NCBI RefSeq assembly: GCF_900099695.1
Contig: NZ_FNCY01000004.1
Location: 124,001 to 188,000 of the forward strand
Direction: 5' to 3'
DNA from: Propionivibrio dicarboxylicus
GTDB taxonomy: Bacteria > Pseudomonadota > Gammaproteobacteria > Burkholderiales > Rhodocyclaceae
DNA length: 64,000 nucleotides
Part shown: piece by piece, positions 8,942 to 17,294 of the stretch
How the letters are laid out: every line of letters starts with the position of its first letter
How positions within the stretch are numbered: position 1 is the first letter of the stretch
Made by a program: the position numbers and the translations under genes
Notes under the pieces: generated by a model
What the model saw: the letters and a program-made list of their open reading frames with translations, nothing else
What the model was told of the DNA's origin: nothing
Databases searched by the model: none

Positions 8942-9049
8942 ATGTGGTACTTCACCTGGATGCTCGGCCTCGGCTTCGCCGTTCTTTTCGCCATCGTCAA
9001 CGCGCTCTGGCTGGAGTCGCAGGAACAGCGCGACCGGACCGGCGACTGA
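8942..9049 (+). CDS. cydX: Cytochrome bd small subunit CydX (35 aa)
   Basis: A 35-codon gene immediately after cydB. The product begins MWYFTWMLGLGFAVLFAI and continues NALWLE, matching CydX/CbdX micropeptides: one transmembrane helix followed by a short charged tail. A GGGAG motif lies upstream of the ATG with suitable spacing. CydX binds CydA and stabilises the haems in the active oxidase. Confidence 0.93.
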   Translation: MWYFTWMLGLGFAVLFAIVNALWLESQEQRDRTGD

Positions 9050-9074
9050 GACGCCGGCGCCATCCCGCCACCCC

Positions 9075-9392
9075 ATGACAAACGCCGACACACGCGAGCA
9101 CGGCACCTGCGGCTGCGCGCTCAGCGCGCGCGGCCGCGCCCTGCTCTTCGGCCTGTCGAGCCTCAATCGCCTGCGCGTGCTCTATGCGCTCGAAGGCGAG
9201 GAACGCTGTGTCGGTGAACTCGTCGACACGCTCGGCCTGTCGCAATCGCTCGTCTCGCAACAACTGAGCCTGCTGCTCGACGGCAAGCTCGTCTCGGCGC
9301 GGCGCTCGGGACGCAGGACTTACTATGCAATCGCCATCCCCGAACTCAACGCGCTGCTGAAAATGGCCCGGGAAACCTATCGCCACGCCTGA
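9075..9392 (+). CDS. ArsR/SmtB-family transcriptional regulator
   Basis: 105 residues with a winged helix-turn-helix: RLRVLYALEGEERCVGELVD, then LGLSQSLVSQQLSLLLDGKLVSARRSGRR and a wing ending TYYAIA. Cys residues are C12, C14 and C45; C45 sits where metal- or persulfide-sensing ArsR proteins often have a ligand. It lies 25 bases after cydX on the same strand and is probably co-transcribed, so it may autoregulate the block containing the rhodanese flavoprotein and bd oxidase. Whether it senses metals, reactive sulfur or redox cannot be told from sequence. Confidence 0.87.
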   Translation: MTNADTREHGTCGCALSARGRALLFGLSSLNRLRVLYALEGEERCVGELVDTLGLSQSLVSQQLSLLLDGKLVSARRSGRRTYYAIAIPELNALLKMARETYRHA

Positions 9393-9413
9393 GCGGCCCC
9401 CGGCCGTCCGGAC

Positions 9414-10994
9414 TCAGAGCCGGTAGCGCGCGACGATGCCGCGCATCTCCCGCGCCAGTCCGTCGAGACTTCTCGCCGCCTCGGCGCTCTCCTTGGCAGC
9501 GACGCTGCTTTCCTCCGACATCTGGGCGATGCGCTCGACCTGCACGGCGATGTTGTTCGTCGCCGTCCCCTGTTCGCGCATCGCCGAACTGATCTCGTCG
9601 ACCACCAACACCGCGCTGCGACTGCTGTCGCCGATCTTGCGGATCGACTCGCTGGCCGCCTCGGCGCGCTCGACGCCCTGGCCGACGCGCGCCACCGCCG
9701 CATGCATGTCGGCCACCGATTCCCCGGCGCTCGCCCGCATGGTTTCGATCGTCGTCGAAATTTCCTGCGTCGACGACGCGGTGCGTTCGGCCAGTTTGCG
9801 CACCTCGTCGGCGACGACGGCAAAGCCACGCCCCTGCTCGCCAGCCCGGGCGGCCTCGATCGCGGCGTTCAGCGCCAGCAGGTTGGTCTGGTCGGCGACT
9901 TCCTTGATGACGGCGACCACCCGCGAAATCTGGTGACTCTGCTGCTCCAGCGCCTCGATGCTGCCGGCGGCGCCATTGACCGACTGGGCGATCTCGTTGA
10001 TATCGCCGACGGTGTTGCCGATGATCTCCTCACCGGTCGTCGCCAGGTCGCCCGACGCGCAGGAAATCCGGTTCGCTTCCTGGGTGCGGTCGGTGATGTG
10101 ATTGATGCTGACCGCCATTTCCTCGACGGTGGCCGCCATGCCGGCCGCCGCATCGCTCTGCTCCTGCGCGGCCGTGGCCACTTGCGACGAGGTCGCGCTC
10201 ATCTGGCTCGACGCCTCGGCCACCGACTCGGCACAGGCGGCGATCGAGCGCAGATTGTCCTGCAGCTTGCCGACCAGCCGATTGAGCGCCAGGATCATGT
10301 CGCCGATTTCGTCGTGGTTCACGACCGTCCCGCGCGCGGTGAAATCGAGTTCGCTCTCGATTCTTTCGATCAGCGCGTGAATATGCTGTATCGATTGACC
10401 GATATTGCGCGAAAGCAGCGTAAACGAAGCGACCAGGATCAGGCCCAGGAGCGTCATCGGCCCGACGACGAGCCACAGGATCGCCGACTGATGGTCATGC
10501 AGCGCCGCGGCCGAGGCATCGGCATCCTTGCTAAGTTCGGCAACGTTCTTTTCGATCGCCGCCTGCAAGGGCTGAAACTGATTCTTGTAGACCGCATTCA
10601 GGCGCTCGTTGGCGGCGGCCGGATCCCGCTTCGCCAGGTCGAAAAGCGCTCGCGACGCCTGGTCGTACTGCTGCCATTGCTTCTGGATCGCCTGAATGGT
10701 GTCGCGGGTACGCTGCCGGTGCGCCGAGGCGAGCAGGCGTTCGCTGTTCTCCCGGATGTTTTTTTCCGCCTCCTCGAAGATGCGTAGCGACTCCGGGCTC
10801 GCCGGATCGAGCAGGATGGTGGACAAGGCACTGGCCTTGATCTCCAGGTACTGCCGGACCTGCCCGCTGCGCCGCGCGAAATCCGACCCGGCGCCATTGA
10901 GCTGGTTGAGCGAGAAAAACGTTCCCACGCTGACAAGCAGGAATCCCGCAATTACCAGAATGCTCAGCCATATCATTTTCTTCCGGATCGTCAT
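9414..10994 (-). CDS. Methyl-accepting chemotaxis protein
   Basis: 526 residues. TM1 is about residues 8-28, a helical periplasmic 4HB-like sensor domain follows to 170, TM2 is 171-193, then HAMP to about 250 and a cytoplasmic signalling domain. The hairpin tip [20 protein letters not shown] with [21 protein letters not shown] (about 365-405) is diagnostic. The protein would cluster with CheA/CheW and bias flagellar rotation. The ligand is unknown. No che genes are in the window, so this is an orphan receptor. The gene is convergent with the ArsR gene and its 3' end is 21 bases from that stop. Confidence 0.95.
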   Translation of the reverse strand: MTIRKKMIWLSILVIAGFLLVSVGTFFSLNQLNGAGSDFARRSGQVRQYLEIKASALSTILLDPASPESLRIFEEAEKNIRENSERLLASAHRQRTRDTIQAIQKQWQQYDQASRALFDLAKRDPAAANERLNAVYKNQFQPLQAAIEKNVAELSKDADASAAALHDHQSAILWLVVGPMTLLGLILVASFTLLSRNIGQSIQHIHALIERIESELDFTARGTVVNHDEIGDMILALNRLVGKLQDNLRSIAACAESVAEASSQMSATSSQVATAAQEQSDAAAGMAATVEEMAVSINHITDRTQEANRISCASGDLATTGEEIIGNTVGDINEIAQSVNGAAGSIEALEQQSHQISRVVAVIKEVADQTNLLALNAAIEAARAGEQGRGFAVVADEVRKLAERTASSTQEISTTIETMRASAGESVADMHAAVARVGQGVERAEAASESIRKIGDSSRSAVLVVDEISSAMREQGTATNNIAVQVERIAQMSEESSVAAKESAEAARSLDGLAREMRGIVARYRL

Positions 10995-11148
10995 ACCCTG
11001 CTCCTTCTCTCTCCGACGACAAGCGTCATCCGTTGCATCTTGGTCATGACCACACCGGCCATCATGCGATTCTCATACGATTGAAACAAACGACGCGGAC
11101 ACGAGACTTACCGGCTCCCATGCAAGAGAAATACTCGTTCAGGATAGT

Positions 11149-12462
11149 TCACTCGCCCTCCGGTTTCCATGCGACACCTTTCAGCCATTTGCGCGCCACC
11201 CGGATCAGCACCTCGGATTCGACCGGTTTGATGACGAAATCGTTCATCCCGGCCTGAACGCAACGCTGCCGATCCTCGTTGAAGGCATTGGCCGTCATCG
11301 CCACGATGGGCATCCGGTCGCCATGCCGTCGGCGAATTTCACGGGTCGCCTCGACACCACCCATCACCGGCATCTGCAGATCCATCAGGACCAGAGCATA
11401 GGAATGCGCCGCGCAGCGATCGATGGCTTCGGCGCCGTTCAGCGCGACGTCGACGCTGAAACCGGCCTCGTCGAGAAAGGTCGTGACGATCTCGCGATTG
11501 ATCGGGTCGTCATCGACGAGCAGGATGCGAACGCCCCGGAATTCGCCGGAACCGCCGGCCGCGCCGACGCAACTGCCGCCGGCCTCCGACGCGCTGCCTC
11601 TGCCGACCCGGACCTCGAGCCAGAACGTACTCCCGGCCCCAAGCGCGCTATCGACCCCGGCGCCTCCACCCATCATCGTGGCGATATGACGGGTGATGGC
11701 GAGGCCAAGACCGGTGCCGCCGTACTTGCGCGCCGTCGAGTGGTCGGCCTGATCGAATTCGTCGAAGACATGGGCCTGTTGCTCCGGCGTCATGCCGATG
11801 CCGGTATCGACGACCTCGAAACGCAGGCGGCAACCGCTGTCCGACGTTTCCAGCGCGCGGGCGGCAAGCGTGATGCTGCCGCGCTCGGTGAACTTGATGG
11901 CATTGCCGAGATAATTGACCAGCGCCTGCGTCAGGCGTGTGCGGTCACCATGCAAAATAAATTTCGGCGCCGAGGAGATCTGGACCCGCATCGTCAGCCC
12001 CTTGCCGATGACATCGGCGGCAACGATATTGACGACATCGCGGACGAGATCGGCAAGACGAAAATCCACCTCGTTGAGCGGCATCTTGCCCGCCTCGATC
12101 CTGGAAAAATCCAGGACGTCATTAACCAGCGCCAGCAGGTGCCGGCCCGAGGTCTCGATCTTGTCGAGATAGTCGCCCTGCTGCGGCGTCAGCGGCGTGC
12201 GGCGCAGCAATTGCGCGATGCCGAGCACGCCATTCATCGGCGTCCGGATTTCATGGCTCATGTTCGACAGGAAGCGGCTCTTGCACTGGCTGGCCGCCAT
12301 CGCTGCCTCATGCAGGCGAATGAGCTCCTGCTGGACGAGCAGCAATTTTTCCTCGGCCTTGATGCGCCGGCCGATTTCGCGGGTCATCTGGATCGTCCGG
12401 CTGGCGAGCTGCTCGTACATCGACATCACCGTCTCGATCAGTACCCGCGTCGACCCCGCCAT
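11149..12462 (-). CDS. Hybrid histidine kinase (HisKA-HATPase-REC)
   Basis: 437 residues, no transmembrane segments. A coiled coil at about 10-60 leads to HisKA with [15 protein letters not shown] (phospho-His H70), an HATPase_c domain with NAIKFTE, DTGIGM and [10 protein letters not shown] motifs, and a C-terminal receiver with [11 protein letters not shown] and phospho-Asp in [13 protein letters not shown]. Lacking its own sensor domain, it probably gets input from a partner. The hemerythrin gene lies just upstream with a 15-base gap, so the two are likely one transcript. No output domain or Hpt protein is adjacent. Confidence 0.92.
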   Translation of the reverse strand: MAGSTRVLIETVMSMYEQLASRTIQMTREIGRRIKAEEKLLLVQQELIRLHEAAMAASQCKSRFLSNMSHEIRTPMNGVLGIAQLLRRTPLTPQQGDYLDKIETSGRHLLALVNDVLDFSRIEAGKMPLNEVDFRLADLVRDVVNIVAADVIGKGLTMRVQISSAPKFILHGDRTRLTQALVNYLGNAIKFTERGSITLAARALETSDSGCRLRFEVVDTGIGMTPEQQAHVFDEFDQADHSTARKYGGTGLGLAITRHIATMMGGGAGVDSALGAGSTFWLEVRVGRGSASEAGGSCVGAAGGSGEFRGVRILLVDDDPINREIVTTFLDEAGFSVDVALNGAEAIDRCAAHSYALVLMDLQMPVMGGVEATREIRRRHGDRMPIVAMTANAFNEDRQRCVQAGMNDFVIKPVESEVLIRVARKWLKGVAWKPEGE

Positions 12463-12477
12463 TTCCTCGTCGGCGCG

Positions 12478-12933
12478 CTACTTCGCCCGCGCCAGCGGCA
12501 AGCCGGCATCGAGACCGGCCACCACTTTGGCCATACGCTTGTCCGACTCGATGATGTGGAAGGCGAGCCAATGGGTCAGGAAACGGACGATCTCCTCCAT
12601 CGTCGCCTCGGGGCAATCGTCGTTTTCGCTCGCCTGGAGTTCGAGGATCTTGGCAACGAAGGCGCCATGACTCTCCTGATGCCGACTTTCCCATTCGTCA
12701 TTGCCGAAACAGCGCGCCCAGATCGCCTCCTCGGCGAGGAAATGCTCGGCGGCATAATCGGTCAGTTCGCTCAGGATCGAGTTGAGCGTCGGCGCCCCCG
12801 ACTGGTACGCCAGATGGCCGGCCAGGAGATTGAGCAGGTCGACCAGGCGGCGATGCTGGAAGTCGATATCGCCGATGCCGGTGGCGAAATTTTCGTTCCA
12901 GGGAAATATTACCAGTCGCTGCTGCATGTCCAT
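12478..12933 (-). CDS. Bacteriohemerythrin
   Basis: 151 residues from ATG 12933; the open frame extends upstream but the family starts here. All diiron ligands are recognisable: IDFQHRRLVDLLN, HFLAEEAIW, RHQESHGAF and HWLAFHIIESD. Bacteriohemerythrins bind O2 reversibly (or NO) at a non-haem diiron centre in the cytoplasm. It is followed directly by the soluble hybrid kinase, which suggests an oxygen- or NO-sensing pair made of two proteins, although bacteriohemerythrin may just deliver oxygen. The ribosome binding site is weak. Confidence 0.92.
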   Translation of the reverse strand: MDMQQRLVIFPWNENFATGIGDIDFQHRRLVDLLNLLAGHLAYQSGAPTLNSILSELTDYAAEHFLAEEAIWARCFGNDEWESRHQESHGAFVAKILELQASENDDCPEATMEEIVRFLTHWLAFHIIESDKRMAKVVAGLDAGLPLARAK

Positions 12934-13098
12934 TCCATCAGATTGCGAATCGCCGACATCTGCGCACGGCAACCCGCGCCGCCGCGATTCGTCACGCGCC
13001 ACCACCCCGGCGCCGCTCAGCTTGCCCGCAGGCACGTACCGGCCTGGCAATGTCAAGTGAATAGCCCATGATAGCCACGTCACCGACATTGACCTATA

Positions 13099-13110
13099 CG
13101 TGTTAACACG
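13099..13110. promoter_or_regulatory. 12-bp perfect palindrome CGTGTTAACACG
   Basis: Lies about 165 bases upstream of the hemerythrin start and 83 bases past the 3' end of the AAA ATPase gene. The symmetry suggests a protein-binding site; no family is assigned. Confidence 0.25.
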
Positions 13111-13193
13111 GATATCGCTCGCGCCCCGCGAACGCCCACGCCCCAATTACCGGCCGTCGGGCGATGGCGGCGGGCTCCGCAGGATGCGTGGCG

Positions 13194-14720
13194 TTACCGC
13201 AGCCGGGACACCGGACGAACGTAGAACCCGCCGTCGGGCAGTGTCGACAACACGCGTCCGAGCGCCGCCTGCGCCGCCCGCCGATCGGGAAAATCGCCGT
13301 AGATGACGCCAAGCCGATCCTGTCCGCTCAAACGGGAGCGATAGATCCGCAGTTGCGCCAGATCGAGCTGATCCGCCGCGCCATCGAGGAATCGTTCGAC
13401 GCGATCGCGTTCGTCGGCGCCGACCCGCAGCAACTGGATGACGAAATGCGAATCGGGAACCTCGCGCAGCCAGGCGCCGGCCCTGGCAATCGCCTCATCC
13501 AGGCGATGATCGGGCGCCACGGACGCTTCGGCAACGCGACCGTCGATCGGCGCTTGCCGGCTACCGACCGGCTGTTCCGCCGACACCGCCACCGGCAGCG
13601 ACGGCGGCGGCAAGGCCAGGCTGGGCGCCGAGCGCAGCCCAAGGGCGACGACCAGGCAAAGGCTGATCACCGCCGCCAGACCGGAGAAGACGCGGGTACT
13701 ACAGGCAAACCGACGGCAGGCCACAGGCGTCAGCGACATCAGCTGCATCGCCGCCTCGACGGTCTTGCGCTCGACGCGGTCGGCCTGCCCGCAGGCGGCG
13801 CATTGCAAGGCCTGATCGGCCAGCCGGTTGATACGCGCGAACTGCCGGTCGCTGGCCCGGCAGATCGTTTCGAGCGCCGCCGCCGAAAAGAGCGGCGGGC
13901 CGTCATAGCCGACGTCATCGAGACAATAGTCGAGATAGTCGCCGACCTCGTCGCGCGACAGATGATCGAGCACGAAATTGTAGGTCACGCGCAGGCGCGG
14001 CACCCGCGCACGACATTGCGCCAGGCAGGCATCGAGCGCCGCCGCGCCGAACACGGCGACATGCAGGCGGTGCTGGCAATCATCGGCGTCGTCGCTGAGG
14101 CGGCACAACAGCGCCAGCGATTCGACCGGCATCGCCTCGGCATCATCGACGAGCACGACAATCCGGTCGCCACGCTTACGGATGTCATCGAGCCTGGCCT
14201 GAACCGCCTCGAGCAGCTCGGCACCCCCCGCCGCCGGCACTGTCAGCGCAAGGCCGGCCGCCAGCGCACGCAGCACATCGTCACAGGACAAGCCGGGATC
14301 GCTCAGCGAAATCGTGCGCACCACATCGCTCAGACGCCCGGCCAAGCGACGGAACAAGGTGCTCTTGCCGCTGCCCGGTTCGCCGCTGACCTTGACGACA
14401 CCCTCGTCACGGCTCAGCGCGTAAACCAGCGCATCGAGCGTTGCGCTTCGCTTCGTCCCGCAGAAAAAGGCTTCTGCCTCCGAACGCGAACGGAACGGCG
14501 ACGCGCGCAGACCAAAGTGGTCGAGATAGGCGCCGTCGTGGCGACCGCTTTCGTCATAAATCGCCCCGACCGCCGCTCCCCGGGGCTGAACGATGCAATT
14601 CCCGCCGACCATATCCTCCATCCCGGTGCATCGACACGCGTTCAGGCTTGACGCCGTCGTTCCACCACAATCGCCCTCCGCTTCCGGATCGATACACCGT
14701 CCGGACACTGGCGCGCCCAT
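13194..14720 (-). CDS. AAA ATPase with C-terminal SPOR domain (DamX/ExeA-like)
   Basis: Up to 508 residues; the true start is uncertain because the first 65 or so residues are not conserved-looking and ATGs at 14621 and 14612 are alternatives. After LDHFGLRASPFRS (the usual entry of ExeA/MshM-type ATPases) come Walker A GEPGSGKSTL and Walker B RIVVLVDDAEAM, then a TM helix around 355-372 (GLAAVISLCLVVALGL). The C-terminus is a SPOR domain: FVIQLLRVGADERDRVERFL ... LRIYRSRL ... LGVIYGDFPDRRAAQAAL. SPOR domains bind denuded septal peptidoglycan, so an inner-membrane protein linking an ATPase with periplasmic cell-wall binding, as in DamX, is likely. General secretion GspA/ExeA is the alternative. 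Confidence 0.8.
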   Translation of the reverse strand: MGAPVSGRCIDPEAEGDCGGTTASSLNACRCTGMEDMVGGNCIVQPRGAAVGAIYDESGRHDGAYLDHFGLRASPFRSRSEAEAFFCGTKRSATLDALVYALSRDEGVVKVSGEPGSGKSTLFRRLAGRLSDVVRTISLSDPGLSCDDVLRALAAGLALTVPAAGGAELLEAVQARLDDIRKRGDRIVVLVDDAEAMPVESLALLCRLSDDADDCQHRLHVAVFGAAALDACLAQCRARVPRLRVTYNFVLDHLSRDEVGDYLDYCLDDVGYDGPPLFSAAALETICRASDRQFARINRLADQALQCAACGQADRVERKTVEAAMQLMSLTPVACRRFACSTRVFSGLAAVISLCLVVALGLRSAPSLALPPPSLPVAVSAEQPVGSRQAPIDGRVAEASVAPDHRLDEAIARAGAWLREVPDSHFVIQLLRVGADERDRVERFLDGAADQLDLAQLRIYRSRLSGQDRLGVIYGDFPDRRAAQAALGRVLSTLPDGGFYVRPVSRLR

Positions 14721-14825
14721 GCCGGGGCGACCCCGACCCGCACTATTCCGTTTGGATGGTACCAGCTGCAGCGGGCGCAGCCATCCGTGTTCGCACGGAC
14801 TTGACGCGGCCCTCGGCAGGCGTCC

Positions 14826-16157
14826 TTACTGGCCGCCGCTCAGCGCGAGTTGTTCGCTGACGAAGGTATGCACTTCCAGCAACCAGGCGTCGAGTTCGGC
14901 GCGAATCGAGGCGGGAATTTCCATTCCCCAGACGCGCCGCTCGCGATCGATGGCATTGAGCAAGGCATCGAAATGCCAGGTCAATTCATCGACGAGAACG
15001 GCGAGCTCGAGCGCCACGTCGGCATCGCCTTCGCCGGCCAGGTCGAGGATGTCCTCGAGATGAAACTGATCGAAACCCGGCTCCAGCACCATCAAGCGCA
15101 TACCGACGACGCGATCGATGATCGGGGCGATCGCGGCGCGCTGCTCCGCCGTGCAGTCGTCATAAAAACGCTGCCAGGAGAAGAACAGGGCGCTGAGCCG
15201 CGCCAGCCGCTGTCCCAAACGTTGCGCCTCCGCGGCATCGGTCACCAGCGGCGCCGTGACGTCGAACAGGCCGGAAATCAGCGTGACCGCCTCGCGATCG
15301 TATTTGTTCGCATTCAGCCGGAACTTGATGCCGATGCGTCGATCGGCGCCCTGGTTTTCCACCAGCGAGGCGGTGACCTCGGCCACGGCGAGGAAGCGCC
15401 CGAGGCGGGAAATCTCTTCGCCGCGCAGCCGGTAGGGATAGCCGGCGCCATCGAGCCGTTCGTGATGCTGCAACACCGCCTGGGCGGTTCCCTCCGGCAA
15501 CTCCGTAAAATTGCGCAGCATCAGGAAACCGGTGACCGGATGCACGTACAGATGACGGCGTTCTTCGCCGGACATGCGCCGTTCCGGACAAAAGAAGTCG
15601 GGATCGATATACAGCTCGCCGATGTCATGACAGATGCTGGCCAGCGCAAGCGCTTGCAAGTCGCGCGATGGGAGCTGGCCGCGGATGCCGAGCACCATGG
15701 AGACCACCGCGGCGATCAGCGAATGCTTGAACAGACGGGGACGCTCCTCCTGCATGACGGCGAGTTTCAGCGCCAATTCCGGCGGGATCAGCGCGCCGGC
15801 AAGAAGATCGCCCAGCCGCGCGAGCATGGCGCCGCCAAGCAAGGGTTGCAGGGACGGAATCTGAGTGGCGGCGGCATGCGCCATCGCAATGATCTGGGTG
15901 GCATCGGGCGCGTCGGCGATCAATACCGTCTGCTCGATCGGCTTGAGCAGCTTGTGCGCGGTCAGGCGTTCGTAAAAGGCGCCCGACAGCGCCGTCCCGC
16001 GATTCACCAGCTTGATGCCGCCGCGCGCATAGATGTCGTCGCTGGCGACGACGTCGCGCCGGTCGGCAACGGTGGTCAAGGCAAGCAGAAAAGGCGCCGG
16101 CGCGTCCAGCAATTGCTGCGCCAACTCACGATGCGAGTGTTGTCCCTGAGTTTCCAT
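14826..16157 (-). CDS. HD-GYP domain protein, probable c-di-GMP phosphodiesterase
   Basis: 443 residues, cytoplasmic. The HD-GYP core spans about residues 140-290: HSLIAAVVSMVLG, ICHDIGELYID (HD), HPVTGFLML, and HHERLDGAGYP, where GAGYP corresponds to the GYP motif. These proteins hydrolyse c-di-GMP to GMP or pGpG at a di- or trinuclear metal site. The N-terminal region (1-135) is not recognised, and the C-terminal part is helical. It lies upstream of the AAA-SPOR gene on the same strand but 105 bases away. Confidence 0.88.
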   Translation of the reverse strand: METQGQHSHRELAQQLLDAPAPFLLALTTVADRRDVVASDDIYARGGIKLVNRGTALSGAFYERLTAHKLLKPIEQTVLIADAPDATQIIAMAHAAATQIPSLQPLLGGAMLARLGDLLAGALIPPELALKLAVMQEERPRLFKHSLIAAVVSMVLGIRGQLPSRDLQALALASICHDIGELYIDPDFFCPERRMSGEERRHLYVHPVTGFLMLRNFTELPEGTAQAVLQHHERLDGAGYPYRLRGEEISRLGRFLAVAEVTASLVENQGADRRIGIKFRLNANKYDREAVTLISGLFDVTAPLVTDAAEAQRLGQRLARLSALFFSWQRFYDDCTAEQRAAIAPIIDRVVGMRLMVLEPGFDQFHLEDILDLAGEGDADVALELAVLVDELTWHFDALLNAIDRERRVWGMEIPASIRAELDAWLLEVHTFVSEQLALSGGQ

Positions 16158-16338
16158 CCAAGCTTTCAGCCGTTGTCATTATGGGCGGCGATAAGCCGTA
16201 ACCCCTAATCTACTATCCTCGGTCGGCCTTGCGCAAGAACTAGACGATCCCGGGTCCGGCGACGCTTCTTCCGGACGGCACTTTCGCCGACGCCAGCGGT
16301 CAACTGTGCCAACACGACACGCAAACGGGATAAAGCGC

Positions 16339-16935
16339 ATGAACGAAACAAACACACAGAAACCGAAGAACGCAAGACTGCGACGCTGCGCACTGGCCGC
16401 TGCCCTGATCGGCTTGGCAGCGCTGCCGGCGATGGCGGCCGACACCGACACCGGCGCGCTGACGACCGTCGCCGCGCTCGATGTGCCGCGCTACATGGGA
16501 CGCTGGCACGAGATCGCCAAGTATCCGAACCGTTTCCAGAAACAGTGCATCGGCAACACGCAGGCGGAATACAGCCTGGAGCCCGACAGCCGGGTCCGGG
16601 TGGTCAATCGCTGCCAGGTGGCCGGCGGCGGCACGCAGGAAGCCATTGGCATCGCCCGCCAGATCGGCGACGCCGACTCGGCACAGCTGAAGGTACGCTT
16701 CGCGCCGGCCTGGCTTTCGTTTCTGCCCTGGGTGTGGGGTGACTACTGGGTGATCGACCTCGACCGCGACTACCAGCTCGTGGCCGTCAGCGAACCGACG
16801 CGACAGTACTTGTGGATACTCTCGCGCACGCCGGCCGTCGCACCGGAAAAGCTCAACGCACTCGTGCACCGCCTGCGGGAAAAGGGTTTCGACATCGACA
16901 AACTGGAAATGACATCCCACACCAACCGGGAATGA
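16339..16935 (+). CDS. Lipocalin (Blc-like), exported
   Basis: 198 residues from ATG 16339; the GTG at 16306 would add 11 residues before the signal peptide and is less likely. Signal peptide: basic start, LAAALIGLAALPAMA, cleavage near AMA/AD; there is no lipobox, unlike the outer-membrane lipoprotein Blc. The lipocalin GxW motif is YMGRWHEIAKYPNRFQKQC, with later YWVIDLDRDYQLVAVSEPTRQYLWILSRTP. It would bind lipids or hydrophobic compounds in the periplasm, typically under envelope stress. The stop codon falls inside the second copy of a tandem repeat. Confidence 0.9.
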   Translation: MNETNTQKPKNARLRRCALAAALIGLAALPAMAADTDTGALTTVAALDVPRYMGRWHEIAKYPNRFQKQCIGNTQAEYSLEPDSRVRVVNRCQVAGGGTQEAIGIARQIGDADSAQLKVRFAPAWLSFLPWVWGDYWVIDLDRDYQLVAVSEPTRQYLWILSRTPAVAPEKLNALVHRLREKGFDIDKLEMTSHTNRE

Positions 16936-16954
16936 CATCCCAGACAAGCCGGGA
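16909..16954 (+). repeat. 23-bp tandem duplication across the lipocalin stop codon
   Basis: Two adjacent 23-bp copies (16909-16931 and 16932-16954), each starting ATGACATCCCA and ending CCGGGA, differ at two positions. The first is the end of the coding sequence; the second begins at the stop. Confidence 0.8.
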
Positions 16955-17294
16955 GTCGCGCCCCAGGAAGCGGGTGATGCACCGCCACTCCCAGCCCTAA
17001 AAGCGATGCAGCACCCCATGTCATCTTATTATTTGCGACGAGGGGCACCGGGGACCTTCCCTTGAACCCGATACCCCCGCCGACTTTACCCGACTTGAAT
17101 AGCCGGTGTTATTGCCCCCCCTACGCACCAACAGATTCCCGACCAGCAAGCTTGCGCCACAGTGCCTTTCATCAATGCGCATGTTTGAAAACGACCACAA
17201 TGATGATGGGCTTATTATGGCGATTTTTTACAGAATGCCAATCATCCATACATGCTAAAAATCATGGCATAGGGATACCAAAAACCAACTTTTC
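16955..17294. other. Non-coding stretch between convergent genes
   Basis: About 340 bases between the lipocalin gene and the convergent LuxR-type gene. The half nearest 17294 is AT-rich compared with the surroundings. No convincing ORF, terminator with T-tract or RNA gene was seen. Confidence 0.5.

Noticed and set aside
13194-14720. MSHA pilus or T2SS gspA gene
   Set aside because: The ATPase domain fits ExeA/MshM, but the C-terminal SPOR domain and lack of neighbouring pilus genes favour a DamX-like assignment.
16936-17294. Small genes in the gap behind the lipocalin gene
   Set aside because: Short frames here lack ribosome binding sites and have no recognisable features.
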